A stretch of DNA of 64,000 bases, from NCBI GenBank assembly GCA_958450365.1, contig CAUEEP010000750.1:186001-250000 (forward strand), given 5' to 3'. The first letter of the stretch is position 1. Each line of letters opens with the position of its first letter. The notes below the pieces were generated by a model. The model saw only the letters and a program-made list of their open reading frames with translations. It was not told where the DNA came from and made no database searches. Positions 11,025 through 21,389 of this stretch are shown here, piece after piece. The stretch is from Mesorhabditis belari. Lineage: Eukaryota > Nematoda > Chromadorea > Rhabditida > Rhabditidae. The translations under genes and the position numbers were made by a program.

Positions 11025-11555
11025 TTAGGCTATGATCAACAGTGGCCTAACGGATAGCAAGATGTCATCTTGGTAGTATCGGTACTATCGGTAGTAACGG
11101 TACTATCGGTAGTAACCGGGGTTCGGTTACTTTCGGTTACTCTTGGTTTCTTGGTTTTATGTACTTATAGCTCAACACTAACTAGGGAAAAGCACAAAGT
11201 TTCCGTGAACTTTCGTTCACGGAAAAAAGCAAGAGTGGGACCGAACCTTGATCTTACGGCCGAGAGCCCGTCCCAATATAAACTAGGCCACCGATGCCGA
11301 TATTTTCGTGATTGAAAAGCAAGCTTATCTTCCGGATCACATACATCTTACTAAATCGAGTATAGAGATTCATAAGGTGAAATCAAAATCTGCCAAATAA
11401 GCTGGCAGACGCGTAAAAATTGAAATTTCGAAGATAAGCTTTAAAGCTCGAAGATAAGCTTGCTTTTCAATCACGAAAATATCGGCATCGGTGGCCTAGT
11501 TTATATTGGGACGGGCTCTCGGTCGTAAGATCAAGGTTCGATCCCACTATTGCTT
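11025..11555. mobile_element. tRNA-derived SINEs in inverted pair
   Basis: 11231-11330 and 11450-11553 are inverted copies of about 100 bp with a loop of about 120 bp. The right copy has an A-box-like GTGGCCTAGTT and a B box GGTTCGATCCC at about 11535. A third tRNA-like stretch is at about 11040-11115 (GTGGCCTAACGGATAGCAAG). The flanking ACTAAATCGAGTATAGAGAT is shared with the composite at 20440-21325. Confidence 0.65.
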
Positions 11556-11559
11556 TTTA

Positions 11560-12073
11560 GTTTTTTTTTGAGAGAAGGAAACTTCTAGCGAAACTAGAAG
11601 TTTCCTTGTGCAATGGACAGGTCAACAAACTCATTATCAACTAATTGTCGAGCTTTATTGACTCTGGGAATCTATAGAGAAAATGAACCAAATCTGTATC
11701 GAAAGGGAACCAAATCTGTACCGAAAAGGAACCAAACCTGTAGTCCATTAAACAGTCCATTAGCATGCTTACTCTAGTTCTAGGATTTCACAAATCTAAT
11801 TTTTCACCTTTCCGATTTCTCGATGAAGAAGAAGAACTAGAAGAGGATGACCACGAATCCCATGAATGCCATGAAGAAGTTGAAGAGGAAGAAGCCTTTT
11901 TCAGCGCTGATGTTATCGCAGAAGCTGAATTTCGAGTTGTATTGTGAATAATCTTGAACTTTTGACAACTCAGCTAGCAAAGACTTTGAAATTCTATTCT
12001 TAAGAAAGACTTGAATACTTGAATATCAGTATGCACTTGAAATCAATAAGTAATAAGGTAATAAGAGATCAAT
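11560..12073. other. Spacer with 22-bp minisatellite and an acidic ORF
   Basis: 11683-11750 holds three copies of a GAACCAAATCTGTA-type unit. 11765-11947 (plus) is a 60-codon ORF rich in Glu/Asp (EEEELEEDDHESHECHEEVE). No splice partners were found, so coding status is doubtful. Confidence 0.3.
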
Positions 12074-13210
12074 AAGTCGTTGAACTTTTTTGAGGTTGAA
12101 ACGCCTTTCTGGCTGAATTTTAATCAATTTTGATCAATTTTGATTTGAATTTAACACACTGTTAACACCAAATCGTATAATTTATTGTATTAGGTTGGTG
12201 AATTGAAAACTGCGGGATTTTGTACTAAAATTTACTCAACATAAAACGATCAATTCATTCCAAATAATTTCCATTATTATTGACGACTTCTACCTATTTT
12301 ACAGGCAATTTGCGGATTCCTCTTTCATAGTAGGATTTTGCAAATGCAAATGAATACCCATGATTCCCCTGGATTCCCTCTGGCAGTTTATAAGCGACAA
12401 ACCTGAATCATAATTCTTCTGTAAACATTGCATTGAACATTGCAAAAGCATTGAATAGGCTAAGCTAAAGAATAGGCTAAGCTAAAGCCAGATTTCTAAG
12501 GCTATGTCCCCAGTAAAAGGCCAATCTGAGAAATTTTGATTTGAAAGATTTCTGGGAAAGAATAAACAAAAAGATTAAAACAAAAGTACATAGTTTTATT
12601 AAAATTAAAGCGATTTTCTTTAAACTGACCAATCAACACTTTCTCCATTAATTCCTTTGCATGAAATCCTTGCATTCACATTTGAAATTTGAAAAAATAA
12701 CGAAAAAACCAAAAGTAGAGGCATTCTGTAAACGATTTTATTGGATTGGTCAATTGAAAAAACCGGATATTGTCGCAGTTTGAGCACTTTCTTCAAAAGA
12801 AACCCATTTTGGTGTCAATGGAAAAGTTGTAGAGACTCAAAAATTAGGCTTATAGCCAAATTTCCAAAAAGATACACTTAGTAGTTTCGCTTAAAATGCA
12901 AGTTTTGTGAAAATCCGTAAATTTGGGCATTTCATGAAAACCAGTTTTTGAATCGTTCTGAAAATTTGGCTATAAGCTTAATTTTTGATTTTCTACAACT
13001 TTTCCATTGACACCAAAATGGGTTTCTTTTGAAGAAAGTGCTCAAACTGTCACCTATGACAATAGCCGGCAGTTTTCAATTCACCAATCCAATAGTTGAA
13101 CTTTTGGAGGCTGAAACGACTCCCTTCTGGCTCAATTTTAATCAATTTTGATCAATTTTGATTTGAATTTAACACATTGTTAACGCCAAATCGTATAATT
13201 TGTTGTATTT
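12074..13210. repeat. Direct repeat of about 115 bp with MITE insertions
   Basis: 12074-12195 and 13095-13210 both contain AATCAATTTTGATCAATTTT and AACACCAAATCGTATAATTT. A truncated mariner-derived element starts at about 12194 (GGTTGGTGAATTGAAAACTG, to about 12340) and a complete MITE lies at 12741-13092. 12350-12740 shows nothing recognisable. Confidence 0.7.
12741..13092. mobile_element. MITE family C, 352 bp
   Basis: Inverted ends TTGGATTGGTCAATTGAAAA / TTTTCAATTCACCAATCCAA are flanked by TA. The interior is a palindrome around AAACCCATTTTGGTGTCAAT. Related copies are at 35088-35606, 39044-39786 and 49905-50458; larger members include mariner transposase C-terminal sequence. Confidence 0.85.
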
Positions 13211-13898
13211 ACAAACCTGTCGTGAAAAAGAAGAAAGCAAATAGCAAAAGTTTCATTGATAGTCGGTTTAGTTATTCAAAATTTGAGTTTTCGAATGCAA
13301 ATCTTTGAAAATCCAAACTTTTAAGTCTTTTTTCCTTTTCACCAATCGTTGATCTTTGCTGAAAAAGTGTCACTAAGAAACAAAAAAACTCAGAAAAGCT
13401 CAAAAATACAATGGAAACGGGTCGACTAACGTCATTTCGTTTAGCTCATTTCATTTGGAATTCGAAAAATGAATGAACTAACATCGTTAGGGATTTGAGA
13501 AGAGTTTAGCCTGATTTTTGACAACTTTAAGGCTAAGTTCAAGTTTGAGATTTGATCAAAACTAGAAGCAACTTGAAAACTTTGAAGCCCATTACTCAAA
13601 TTTGAGGCATTAATCCCAAGACTTTGCAAAAGTATCTTGAATTTTGAAACGCTTCCCGGGTTTCATTTTGTTTATTTTTATTTTGTTATCAATTCTTCAC
13701 TTTCAAGCAGTTCAAATACGTAAAACCTTTATTAAAATGTTTTCAACTTCGAGAAATTGCACTTATTCAAAGTCTCTAAAAGAATTCTATCGAAAGAATT
13801 CTATCATCGCCTCTAGACGCCTCTAGACTGACTTTTTGCCACAGGGATCTAAAAGCTGGCTACTCTTTGGCAGAAGTGTATTGATTCTAACGGTTTTT
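13211..13898. other. AT-rich spacer
   Basis: Open frames of about 60 codons exist on both strands, but without splice signals, family resemblance or codon-like wobble. I see nothing to annotate. Confidence 0.4.
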
Positions 13899-14495
13899 AC
13901 CGTATTCTCTCTAATAGTAGTGCACCCTGAGCGTTGCCTAAATTGCTCGAAATCTCGAGAACCGCTTATCAGAACCGATCGATGTGGGGTCGGAAAATGT
14001 AGCTGACGATGGGATCTTATGGGGGATTAGAGTGTTGAGCTTCTGTGAAAGCATGAAAACCGTAAAATAGTCACCAACTCGGCTCGGCGTGGGGGCACTA
14101 CTATTGGGTTGGTGAATTGAAAACTGCGGGACTAAAATTTATTCAACACAAAACCATCAATTCATTCCAAATAATTTCCATTATTATTGACGACTTCTGC
14201 CCATTTTACAGGCAATTTGCGGATTCCTCTTTCGTAGTAGGATTTTGGTTCGTGTGTGAGACAAGTGTGAGACTCAAAAATGGAGGACTGGAGAGGTCCC
14301 AGTTTTTGTCACAGTAAATTGCTCGAAATCTCGAGAACCGCTTATCAGAACCTATCGATGTGGGGTCGGAAAATGTAGCTGACGATGAGATCTTGTGGGG
14401 GATTAGAGTGTTGAGCTTCCGTGAAAGCTTGGAAACCGTAAAATAGTCATCAACTCGGCTCACTGGGGTGCACTACTATTAGAGAAAATACAGTA
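13899..14495. mobile_element. Two MITE-A copies with a MITE-C fragment between them
   Basis: MITE A from 13899 (ACCGTATTCTCTCTAATAGT) is cut at 14103, where a family-C/mariner fragment (TTGGGTTGGTGAATTGAAAA) starts next to TA. That fragment ends at about 14316, and MITE-A sequence resumes from AATTGCTCGAAATCTCGAG to its right end at 14495. The C fragment carries the end of a mariner transposase on the minus strand. Confidence 0.75.
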
Positions 14496-14949
14496 TTTTG
14501 ACTAATTTGCATGTTGTTTAATAGCAATTTTACAACTAAAAATCATTAAAAAAACACAGTTATTTTCCGGAGTACCTAATAATTGCTTGAATATCTTTTC
14601 ATCAACCTGTTCCAAATGTTATTGTCCAAATGAACCAGGATCTATCGTTGCTCTTAGCTTGACAAATACTTGGTTAAATGGTCAGTTTTAAATGTTAATT
14701 TTTAACCAATTAAATAAACCAATTAAAAACCAATTAAAATAGAAATCTGCTCTGATTATTGATGCTTCATTGGAATGAGCTTAATGATTTTCAATCAAAA
14801 GAGAATTCAATGCAGCACAAAGATTAGGATTTTCATGTGTGTTTTCATTTTTTAATGAAAAGATCACCATGGTAATCACCTGTCGCCCTAGCATTTTCTT
14901 TTAAGCTCTTTAAAATTACCTTCTTTTTCACAACTCCTCCAAATCAACA

Positions 14950-17900
14950 ATGGAAATTGTCCACGAAGAGCCGACTGGCTACTTTTTCTCTCAAAGACTT
15001 TTTGGTGTTCTTGGTGGATCTATCAACTTTTACATTATCTATTTAATCATTTGGGTGTCACCAAAATCTATGAAAAACTACCGTTATTGCATCTTATTTT
15101 ATCAGGTTCAATGAAAGTGATCATTAAAATATTACACTGCACTAGGTTAAAGCAAAAGAATTTTCGTTTTTTAAAATCAAAGTCTAATCAAAATTCCTTT
15201 AGGTAACAATTTATTTCAAAAAACAAACACCTAAAAATCCTATAGAAAACACTATTTTCGCGCGTATTTGCGTCGAGTCTTTTCATCGAGTTCACTAAGT
15301 TTTGAAGCGTTTGTGGTGGAATTGAGTTCCAAGTTTGCAAAGTTGCTTTTTTGAGTTGCGAAATCGTGTCGTAAGTGTTTCCATTAGCATAAATATTCCT
15401 CACGAGGAAGCCTCATAATTTTTCCATTGGGTTTAAGTCCGGTGAGCAGGCAGGCCATTCGAGAAAATCGATGTTATGACGTCCCAGGAAAGCTTTAGTG
15501 GATTGGCTGACATGAATTGAAGCATTATCCTGTTGAAAATCGTGTTTGACGTGTTTGCGAAATTGACGAGCAAATGTAACTTTTAAAATCGTAGTCCATT
15601 TTCTACATCTGTATTTGACACTATAAATCAAGAGGGCTTGGCTCTAGTGCTGATCTAGAGCTCTAGTGCTGATCTAGAGCTCTAGGGCTGATCTAGAGCT
15701 CTAGAGCTGATCTAGAGCTCTAGAGCTAGAGCTTTGGTTCCTTATCTCACTAAATTTGGTTCCTTATATCTCTGATAGCTGATCTAGAGCTCTAGTGCTG
15801 ATCTAGAGCTCTAGTGCTGATCTAGAGCTCTAGGGCTGATCTAGAGCTCTAGAGCTGATCTAGAGCTCTAGAGCTAGAGCTTTGGTTCCTTATCTCACTA
15901 AATTTGGTTCCTTATCTCTACAAATTTGGTTCCTTATATCTCTGATAGCTGATCTAGAGCTCTAGAGGTACGTGAGCTGTAGTTGGTGCAGTGTATTTTC
16001 TAATTGTTAACTAAATTTTAGGTCCACTCAACCATTCTCGAGTCCTTTATGCACATAGCAGAAGCTGAGATCTACTTTCCTACGAAAAGCGGTCGACCAT
16101 TTGGAATCACGTACACGTGGTTTGGATGGAGTGCGGCAACTCATTTCGTAATTAAAGAAAAAAAACATAAAACATCTAAACACAATCTACAGATTATTTA
16201 TGCGTATTTTGGCATAGCGATAACGGTGGGTGTTGTCATGTGTTTTCACTATCGACATCAACTAATACTCCCCGACAATCATTGGCTAAAGTTTTGATTT
16301 GTTTAGAAGCAAAGAAATGATGAAATAAAATAGATTCCGCATTCGCACATGGATTCTCATTATATTTTTCTCACTTTTCTATTTGGTTCTCACTTTTCGT
16401 TTTCTGCATAAAAGGCCTTCACTTGGAGCAACCGCCACTGGCAACCGGCATTCCCGAATTCTTGAAGGTTTGAAGAGAATTGAGTTGGCTATTTAGTTAG
16501 TTTTTTAGTTAGCTTAAAATAGAGTTATCTTTTTTGTGCAAATATTTAAAATAAAAACAAGAGTGATAAAAAATGTAAAGCATTTTAGGGATAAAATTGT
16601 GTAAAAGAAAAGAAAACAAATTCTTAATTGAATCAAAAAAAAAGAAGGAAGAAGGAACCAGAAGCCCAGAAGGAAGCTTAGCTTCCGGTGTAGCTAAGTT
16701 CTAACCGAAAGCATCGTTTGCCTTTAAACCCTTAATCCATTAACTTAATCTACTATATATATTAGGTTGGCAACTTAATAATGACGCGTCACTACTTAAC
16801 ATGTTTTTTGTAATTTCAAGCGCCGTTTCTTCCCTCTTTTTTGCATATATACAAAGTAAAAGATATCTGCATAAATAACATTTAGTGCTGCAAATTTCAT
16901 CATTCGCTTTTGGCAAAAAATGGAGGACAAAAAAATTCCGTATTCGAGCTGCATTGTTCTACGATTTTAAACAAGGAAAATCACCAGCTGAATCTTATCG
17001 CACGATCATCACTGTTTTTGGGGAGGAAAGTATACACATTCGGCAATGTCAACGATGGTTTCAAAGATTCCAAGGCGGCGATGAAAGCCTCGTAGACGAG
17101 CCACACCAAGGACATCCTCCAGAAGTGGTCGACGATGACTTGCTCGCCTTAATTGAAGACTGCCCAACACTCACCGTTCGTGAGTTGGCAGAAATATTTG
17201 AAGTATCCCATACGACAATCAAAAACTATTTACACAAACTTGGGAAAAGAATCGAGTTGGAAAATGGGTTCCTCACGAACTGACCCAAAGCAACAAAATG
17301 TCGCCTCAATTTTGTTACAAAAATGTAAATCAAACGACTTTTTTTCACAGGGTTTTGACTTCTGACGAAACGTGGATCAACTACGAGAACGTTAAGCGCA
17401 AAAATCAATGGCTATCTGCTGGGCAGACCCCTCAAACCACTCCCAAACCTGATATCCATGGGAAGAAGATAATGCTCTGTTGCTGGTGGAACTTCAAGGG
17501 GTTGGTGCATTGTGAAGTGCTGAAACCTGGCCAAACCGTCGATGCTGATCTTTATTCGAAGCAATTAATGAGAGTTAACGAGTCTTTGAAGAAATTGGGG
17601 CTCAAACCGGAGAGAGTCAGATTTTTACACGACAACGCAAAACCTCACACTGCAAAGATCACTTATAAGAAAATCGAGAAACTTGGCTGGAAAGTTTTGC
17701 CCCACGCGTCTTATTCACCTGATCTGGTTTCTTCAAATTACTTTTTGTTTCGGTCGCTGAAGCACTTTTTAGAGGGAGAAAAGTTCGATGATCATGCTCA
17801 GGTCATAAAAGCAGTGAATGACTACTTCGCCTCAAAAACTCCCAAGTTCTTCGAGGATGGAATCCGGGATTTGCGCAGAAGATGGGAAGAAGTCATAGAT

Positions 17901-20158
17901 ACTAATGGAGAATACCTTTCGAATTGAAAGCTCTTCTTTTGTGTTTTTTTGAAATAAATGATTTGTTACATAAACGCGTCATTATTAAGTTGCCAACCTA
18001 ATAATAGAGAAGTGTCCGTCTGTCTGTCCGTCCGTCACACTCGGGATCTCAGCTCCACATGAACCGATTTCGACAAACATTTTTTTGATCGATAGTGAAT
18101 TAAAAATGAATAGGTACATACTTCATCGTTTTTCATAGTTTTCATAGGTTTTCATCTAAAACCGTAAAAAATCAGAGAAACCACTTAGCTATGGCTTTTT
18201 TTATTTTCGGCGGAGCTTTGGAGGGGGGAGGATGGTCGAGGGGATTAGCCTCCCGTCTACCAAACGATTGCCTCTTAAGCTTAAGGAAGTGTTGGGTTCG
18301 ATTCCTCTTTTTTTGTTTTATTTCTTCAAGCATGGAGCTGAAGTATGTAAATTTGAGTTGCTTCGCAGTGAAAGTATTGTAACAGGGATCTCGGAGGGGC
18401 GCTCGGCGCAACGTTGGAGCGCCCCAGTATAGATGTCGGTGGTGCTTCGGATGGTGCCAGGGTTGGTTCCGATATTGCTTTGAGGGATTAAGATGTAGAT
18501 CCAATATTGTTAGAGGGATCTTGGAGCCTTTAAATTCAGAGATCAAACTATGCGTTAGCCCTAAAACACCAGCGAAAACACGGCCGAAAAAACCCGTCTA
18601 ACGGCGAGTTTTTCGACTGGTTCAATAATAATTTAGACTAAAAATGCAATATACTTTCAGTTTCAGAGCTATCCCCAGCATGCATTTGTGACAAGAGATA
18701 CGAACGCTTGGATAGCCGATGTGTCGATTCCACTTTTCTCTCGTTTTCCCAATTTCAATGCAATGAATGGATGCGAAGTGGTAGTAGTCGAAATTTTCAT
18801 TGAAATGTCACTTTTGGTTGTGAAATTGAGCGAATTAGAATGTTTGAATTTGTTTAGGGATCCTTACTCATTTGGCATTCATTTCACCTATTGAATACGT
18901 CACTCCACTACATGAGTGCAAAGACTCGGCAACTTCACAAGAAACTCTGTGTTTCTCTTTTTATTCAGGTTTGATGAGAACCTGTTGCTCAGTTTTTACT
19001 TGGACTCGTTCTTTATCATTAACGATCATTAGAAATAATCATTGACAAGGGCATTTTCCGAACTGGGCGGCAGTTTTCGCTACGACGCTGAAGGACAAAC
19101 GCCTATCGAGCAAGGGGAACACGATTTTTCTTGTGAACCATTAAGAATGGGCAAAAAATAAATAGAGCATCGTGTTCCTCATGCTCGATAGGTGTTTGCC
19201 CTTCAGGAGCGTAGCGAAATCGGCCGCCCAGTTCGGAAAATGCCCTTGTCAGTGATTATTTCTAATGATCGTTAATGATAAAGAACGAGTCCAAGTAAAA
19301 ATTGCCGATGCTCGATAAGCGTTTGCCCTTCAGGGGCGTAGCGGCTCGGCCATTTCGGATCATTCCCTTGTGAGAACCCTGATCAGATTAACAATAAGCT
19401 AATTAATCTAACTGTAACTTCAGTCTTCACTTATGTCAAGTGAAAGTAAAAGGTGAAAAGGGTGCCTTAGGCTGGCAATTGAATGAGAAAAGTTGAATTT
19501 TAGGTGATTTTTAGGTCATTCATGGCATCTATTCCATCTAATGAAGGTAGTTCGGTTTATTTACTAAGTTATTTACTAGTTTTAGTATTCCCAATTGGTG
19601 TCCTTCATTAGACGCTAATCTTTAAAGCTAATCTTTAAAGCTAATTTTTAAAGTCATCTTTAAAGCTATCTATAAAGCTATCTATAAAGCTATCTTTAAA
19701 GCTATCTTTAAAGCTATCTTTAAAGCTATCTTTAAAGCTATTCTTGAAAGCTATCTTGAAAGCTATCTTGAAAGCTATCTATAAAGCTATCTTTAAATCT
19801 ATCTTTAAATCTATCTTTAAATCTATCTTTAAAACTATCTTTAAATCTATCTTTAAAGCTAATCTCTAAAGCTATCTTTAAAGCTAATCTTTAAACCTCT
19901 TATAAACAAAAATCAAAGCACAGAAAGTCGAATTTGATAACGAAATTAAGCTATTCATTTTTACAGATTCTTGCTCCATTCCTCACTATCGTCTTTCCAA
20001 TGGTCTTTTTTGTGTTTGTCGTTTTAGGCGATATTATTGTTCAACAATTGGTGAACAACATCAATTTAGCCGTCATTGCAATACACGGAATGTTTGGTTC
20101 AATTTTGATTTGTCTCTTCACCGAGCCATACTGGGAATATACAAAAAAACTTCTGTAA
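14950..20158 (+). CDS. Serpentine chemoreceptor, srh/sri-like (probable single frameshift)
   Basis: Six exons: 14950-15105 (52 codons, MEIVHEEPTGYFFSQRLFG, span 1), 16022-16290 (spans 2-3, ends CFHYRHQLILPDNHW), 16334-16467 (span 4), 18667-18816 (50 codons, SYPQHAFVTRDTNAW), 18858-18968 (37 codons, AKTRQLHKKLCVSLFIQ), 19967-20158 (63 codons, IHGMFGSILICLFTEPYWEY, spans 6-7, stop TAA). Introns of 43 and 41 nt alternate with kilobase introns holding transposons. The product of about 335 aa would be a seven-helix chemosensory receptor. SPKSMKNY after span 1, YRHQ after span 3 and the NN.NLAVIAIHG..G start of span 7 fit Srh/Sri. Exon 3 starts in one frame (FRIRTWILIIFFSLF) and must end in another (LEQPPLATGIPEFLK), so a 1-nt change near 16405-16420 is implied: pseudogene, polymorphism or sequence error. 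AATAAA lies near 20243. Confidence 0.8.
15143..15640 (-). pseudogene. Mariner end joined to a Tc3-like transposase fragment
   Basis: 15146-15205 matches the mariner end found at 26685 and 27362 (AAGAATTTTCGTTTTTTAAA). Next, on the minus strand, 15631-15210 encodes a Tc1/Tc3-type C-terminal half: FQQDNASIHVSQSTKAF, then WPACSPDLNPMEKL, a frame break near 15405, then TISQLKKATLQTWNSIPP. D to E spacing is the usual 34. It sits in intron 1 of the srh/sri gene. Confidence 0.75.
15640..15965. repeat. 21-bp minisatellite, two blocks
   Basis: Tandem copies of CTGATCTAGAGCTCTAGTG, with CTAGAG palindromes, form two similar blocks (15640-15735 and 15777-15890). They are separated by GGTTCCTTATCTCACTAAAT motifs also seen (inverted) at 59480-59630. 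Confidence 0.9.
16762..18001 (+). mobile_element. Near-complete mariner transposon, 1240 bp
   Basis: Inverted ends TTAGGTTGGCAACTTAATAA / TTATTAAGTTGCCAACCTAA are flanked by TA (16760-16761 and 18002-18003). The interior is a transposase with one frame break. It is inserted in family F inside the large intron between exons 3 and 4 of the srh/sri gene, same strand. Confidence 0.95.
16885..17927 (+). pseudogene. Mariner transposase (DD34D) with one frameshift
   Basis: The first part 16885-17280 has the paired helix-turn-helix region (ALFYDFKQGKSPAESYRTI, then VDEPHQGHPPEVVDDDLLAL). The frame shifts near 17255-17275. The second part runs to 17927 and carries WVPHEL, LTSDETWINYEN (first D), RFLHDNAKPHTA (second D) and SYSPDLVSSNYFLF (third D). 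The length of about 345 aa matches full mariner transposases. All three catalytic acids are present, so loss of activity rests mainly on the frameshift. Confidence 0.9.
18106..18660. other. Intronic stretch with a tRNA-like sequence
   Basis: 18226-18305 has an A-box-like TGGTCGAGGGG and a B box GGTTCGATTCC followed by a T run. The acceptor stem pairs poorly, so this is a tRNA pseudogene or SINE head. The rest shows nothing. Confidence 0.35.
18994..19305. mobile_element. Large palindrome (foldback element)
   Basis: The left arm from about 18994 (TTTTTACTTGGACTCGTTCT through CGAACTGGGCGGC) recurs inverted to about 19305 with few differences, around a centre near 19150. A partial third arm follows at 19310-19370. 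It lies in the last intron of the srh/sri gene. Confidence 0.85.
19615..19885. repeat. 12-bp minisatellite
   Basis: About twenty copies of AAAGCTATCTTT with single-base variants (CTATCTAT, CTATCTTG), ending about 80 bp before the last chemoreceptor exon. Confidence 0.95.
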
Positions 20159-20440
20159 GCGGATTGACGTCCAAAAAAAACAATTCAATTGTTTAGGTCA
20201 TTCAACAATCGAAAACAAATGTCAAATATTACAATTATCTTCAATAAATGATATTTTGAAGAATTTCGTTTCTTTTAGAAGTTTCTTTTTAAAAGATTAT
20301 AATTATTGAAAAAATTTGTGTACAAATTAAGAATAAAAGCAAAAAAAAGGAAAAAGCTGAAGTTAAGATAGGATTTTAAAGGATAGAAAAGACTATTCGT
20401 TTCAATTTTTGATGCTGATTTCGAATCGGGCTTCTAAATT
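20159..20440. other. 3' flank of the srh/sri gene
   Basis: Holds AATAAA near 20243; otherwise AT-rich with no gene seen. Confidence 0.5.
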
Positions 20441-21325
20441 TTGCTGAATGACTTTGAATCGCAAAGTATCTGTTCATTTTCTCACCCTTGATTTGGCTTC
20501 TTCGCTTCTAACTAGGGAGAAGCATGAACTTCCTCTTGAGCTTTTCATTCCGGACTACATACAACTTACTAAAGTCTTACTAAAGTCTTACTTACATCTT
20601 ACTTGGATCTTTTTGGTTTTATCTACTTATGGCTCAACAATAACTGGGAAAAAGCACGAAATTCCCGTGAGCTTTCGTTTCCGGACTTTTTGAGTTTTTG
20701 AGTGTCATTTATTCTTAAAAAACTATTATTGGACATTCTAAAATCAATAAAAAGTGTTCTTAAAGGTTTAGCAAAGATAAAGCCGGATCCGATTTTCGGA
20801 TTTCGCAACCGGATCCGACTGAGCTTTCGTTTCCGGACTACATACAGTACTGGACAATGAAATATGATATTTGAAAAACGATCGTCACTTTCGCGTGTCT
20901 GTAACTCCCTTGTCTTTGAGTTTAAAATATTAGTGTTATACATTTTCTGAAAGCTCTTTTCAAGGGCTACACAATGGTAATATTAATATTTAGAAATACG
21001 GTAAAGAGAAGGGAGTTACAGACGCGCGAAAGTGACGATCTTTTTTCAAATATGATATTTCATTGTCCAGTAGTGTACATATTACTAAATCGAGTATAGA
21101 GATTCATAATCTGAAAACAAAATCCCCCAAATAAGCTTGCAGACGGGTAAAAATTCAATTGAAATTTCGAAGCTTTAAAGGACTTTAAATTGAAGAAAAT
21201 GGAATCGAAGCCTCAAAGGTCGATTTTCAATCACTGGGATATAGGCAGCGATGGCCTAGTGGATAGCGTGGTGGCCTCTCGGTAGATCATGGTTCGGTCT
21301 CGCTCTTGGTTTTTGGTTTTTTTCT
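20440..21325. mobile_element. SINE-related composite repeat with inserted MITE B
   Basis: Shares ACTAAATCGAGTATAGAGAT, AGGGAAAAGCAC-type and TGGCCTAGTGGATAG sequences with 11040-11560. The 3' part 21240-21305 has an A box (TGGCCTAGTGG). ACTAGGGAGAAGCATGAACT and AACTGGGAAAAAGCACGAAA are internal duplicates. Confidence 0.6.
20845..21075. mobile_element. MITE family B, 231 bp, copy 1
   Basis: Tc1-type ends CAGTACTGGACAATGAAATA / inverted, flanked by TA. The long inverted arms include GATCGTCACTTTCGCG. Other copies are at 43854-44085 and 47993-48223, the latter the same length. Confidence 0.9.
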
Positions 21326-21389
21326 TTAGATGTAATACTTTATCTTGTAACTATTCAATATAACAAAACAAAAGGAAGGCGACAGACAC

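Larger units (their letters stand above)
8905..11625. repeat. Distant inverted repeat of about 38 bp
   Basis: GAGTTTGTTGACCTGTCCAT and the following 18 bases at about 8906-8944 recur inverted at about 11588-11625. They bracket the Ly6-like gene and the SINEs. They may be ends of a large element, but no target duplication was recognised. Confidence 0.5.
16660..18105. mobile_element. Repeat family F interrupted by a mariner
   Basis: The sequence GGAACCAGAAG...CTAAGTTCTAACCGAAAGC (16660-16760) continues after the mariner as GAGAAGTGTCCGTCTGTCTG...GATCGATAG (18006-18100). The uninterrupted version is at 39100-39266. Coding capacity is not visible. Confidence 0.75.

Noticed and set aside
18188..18432. 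Short plus-strand ORFs near 18200-18430
   Set aside because: They cover a tRNA-like sequence inside a chemoreceptor intron; no start context or homology.
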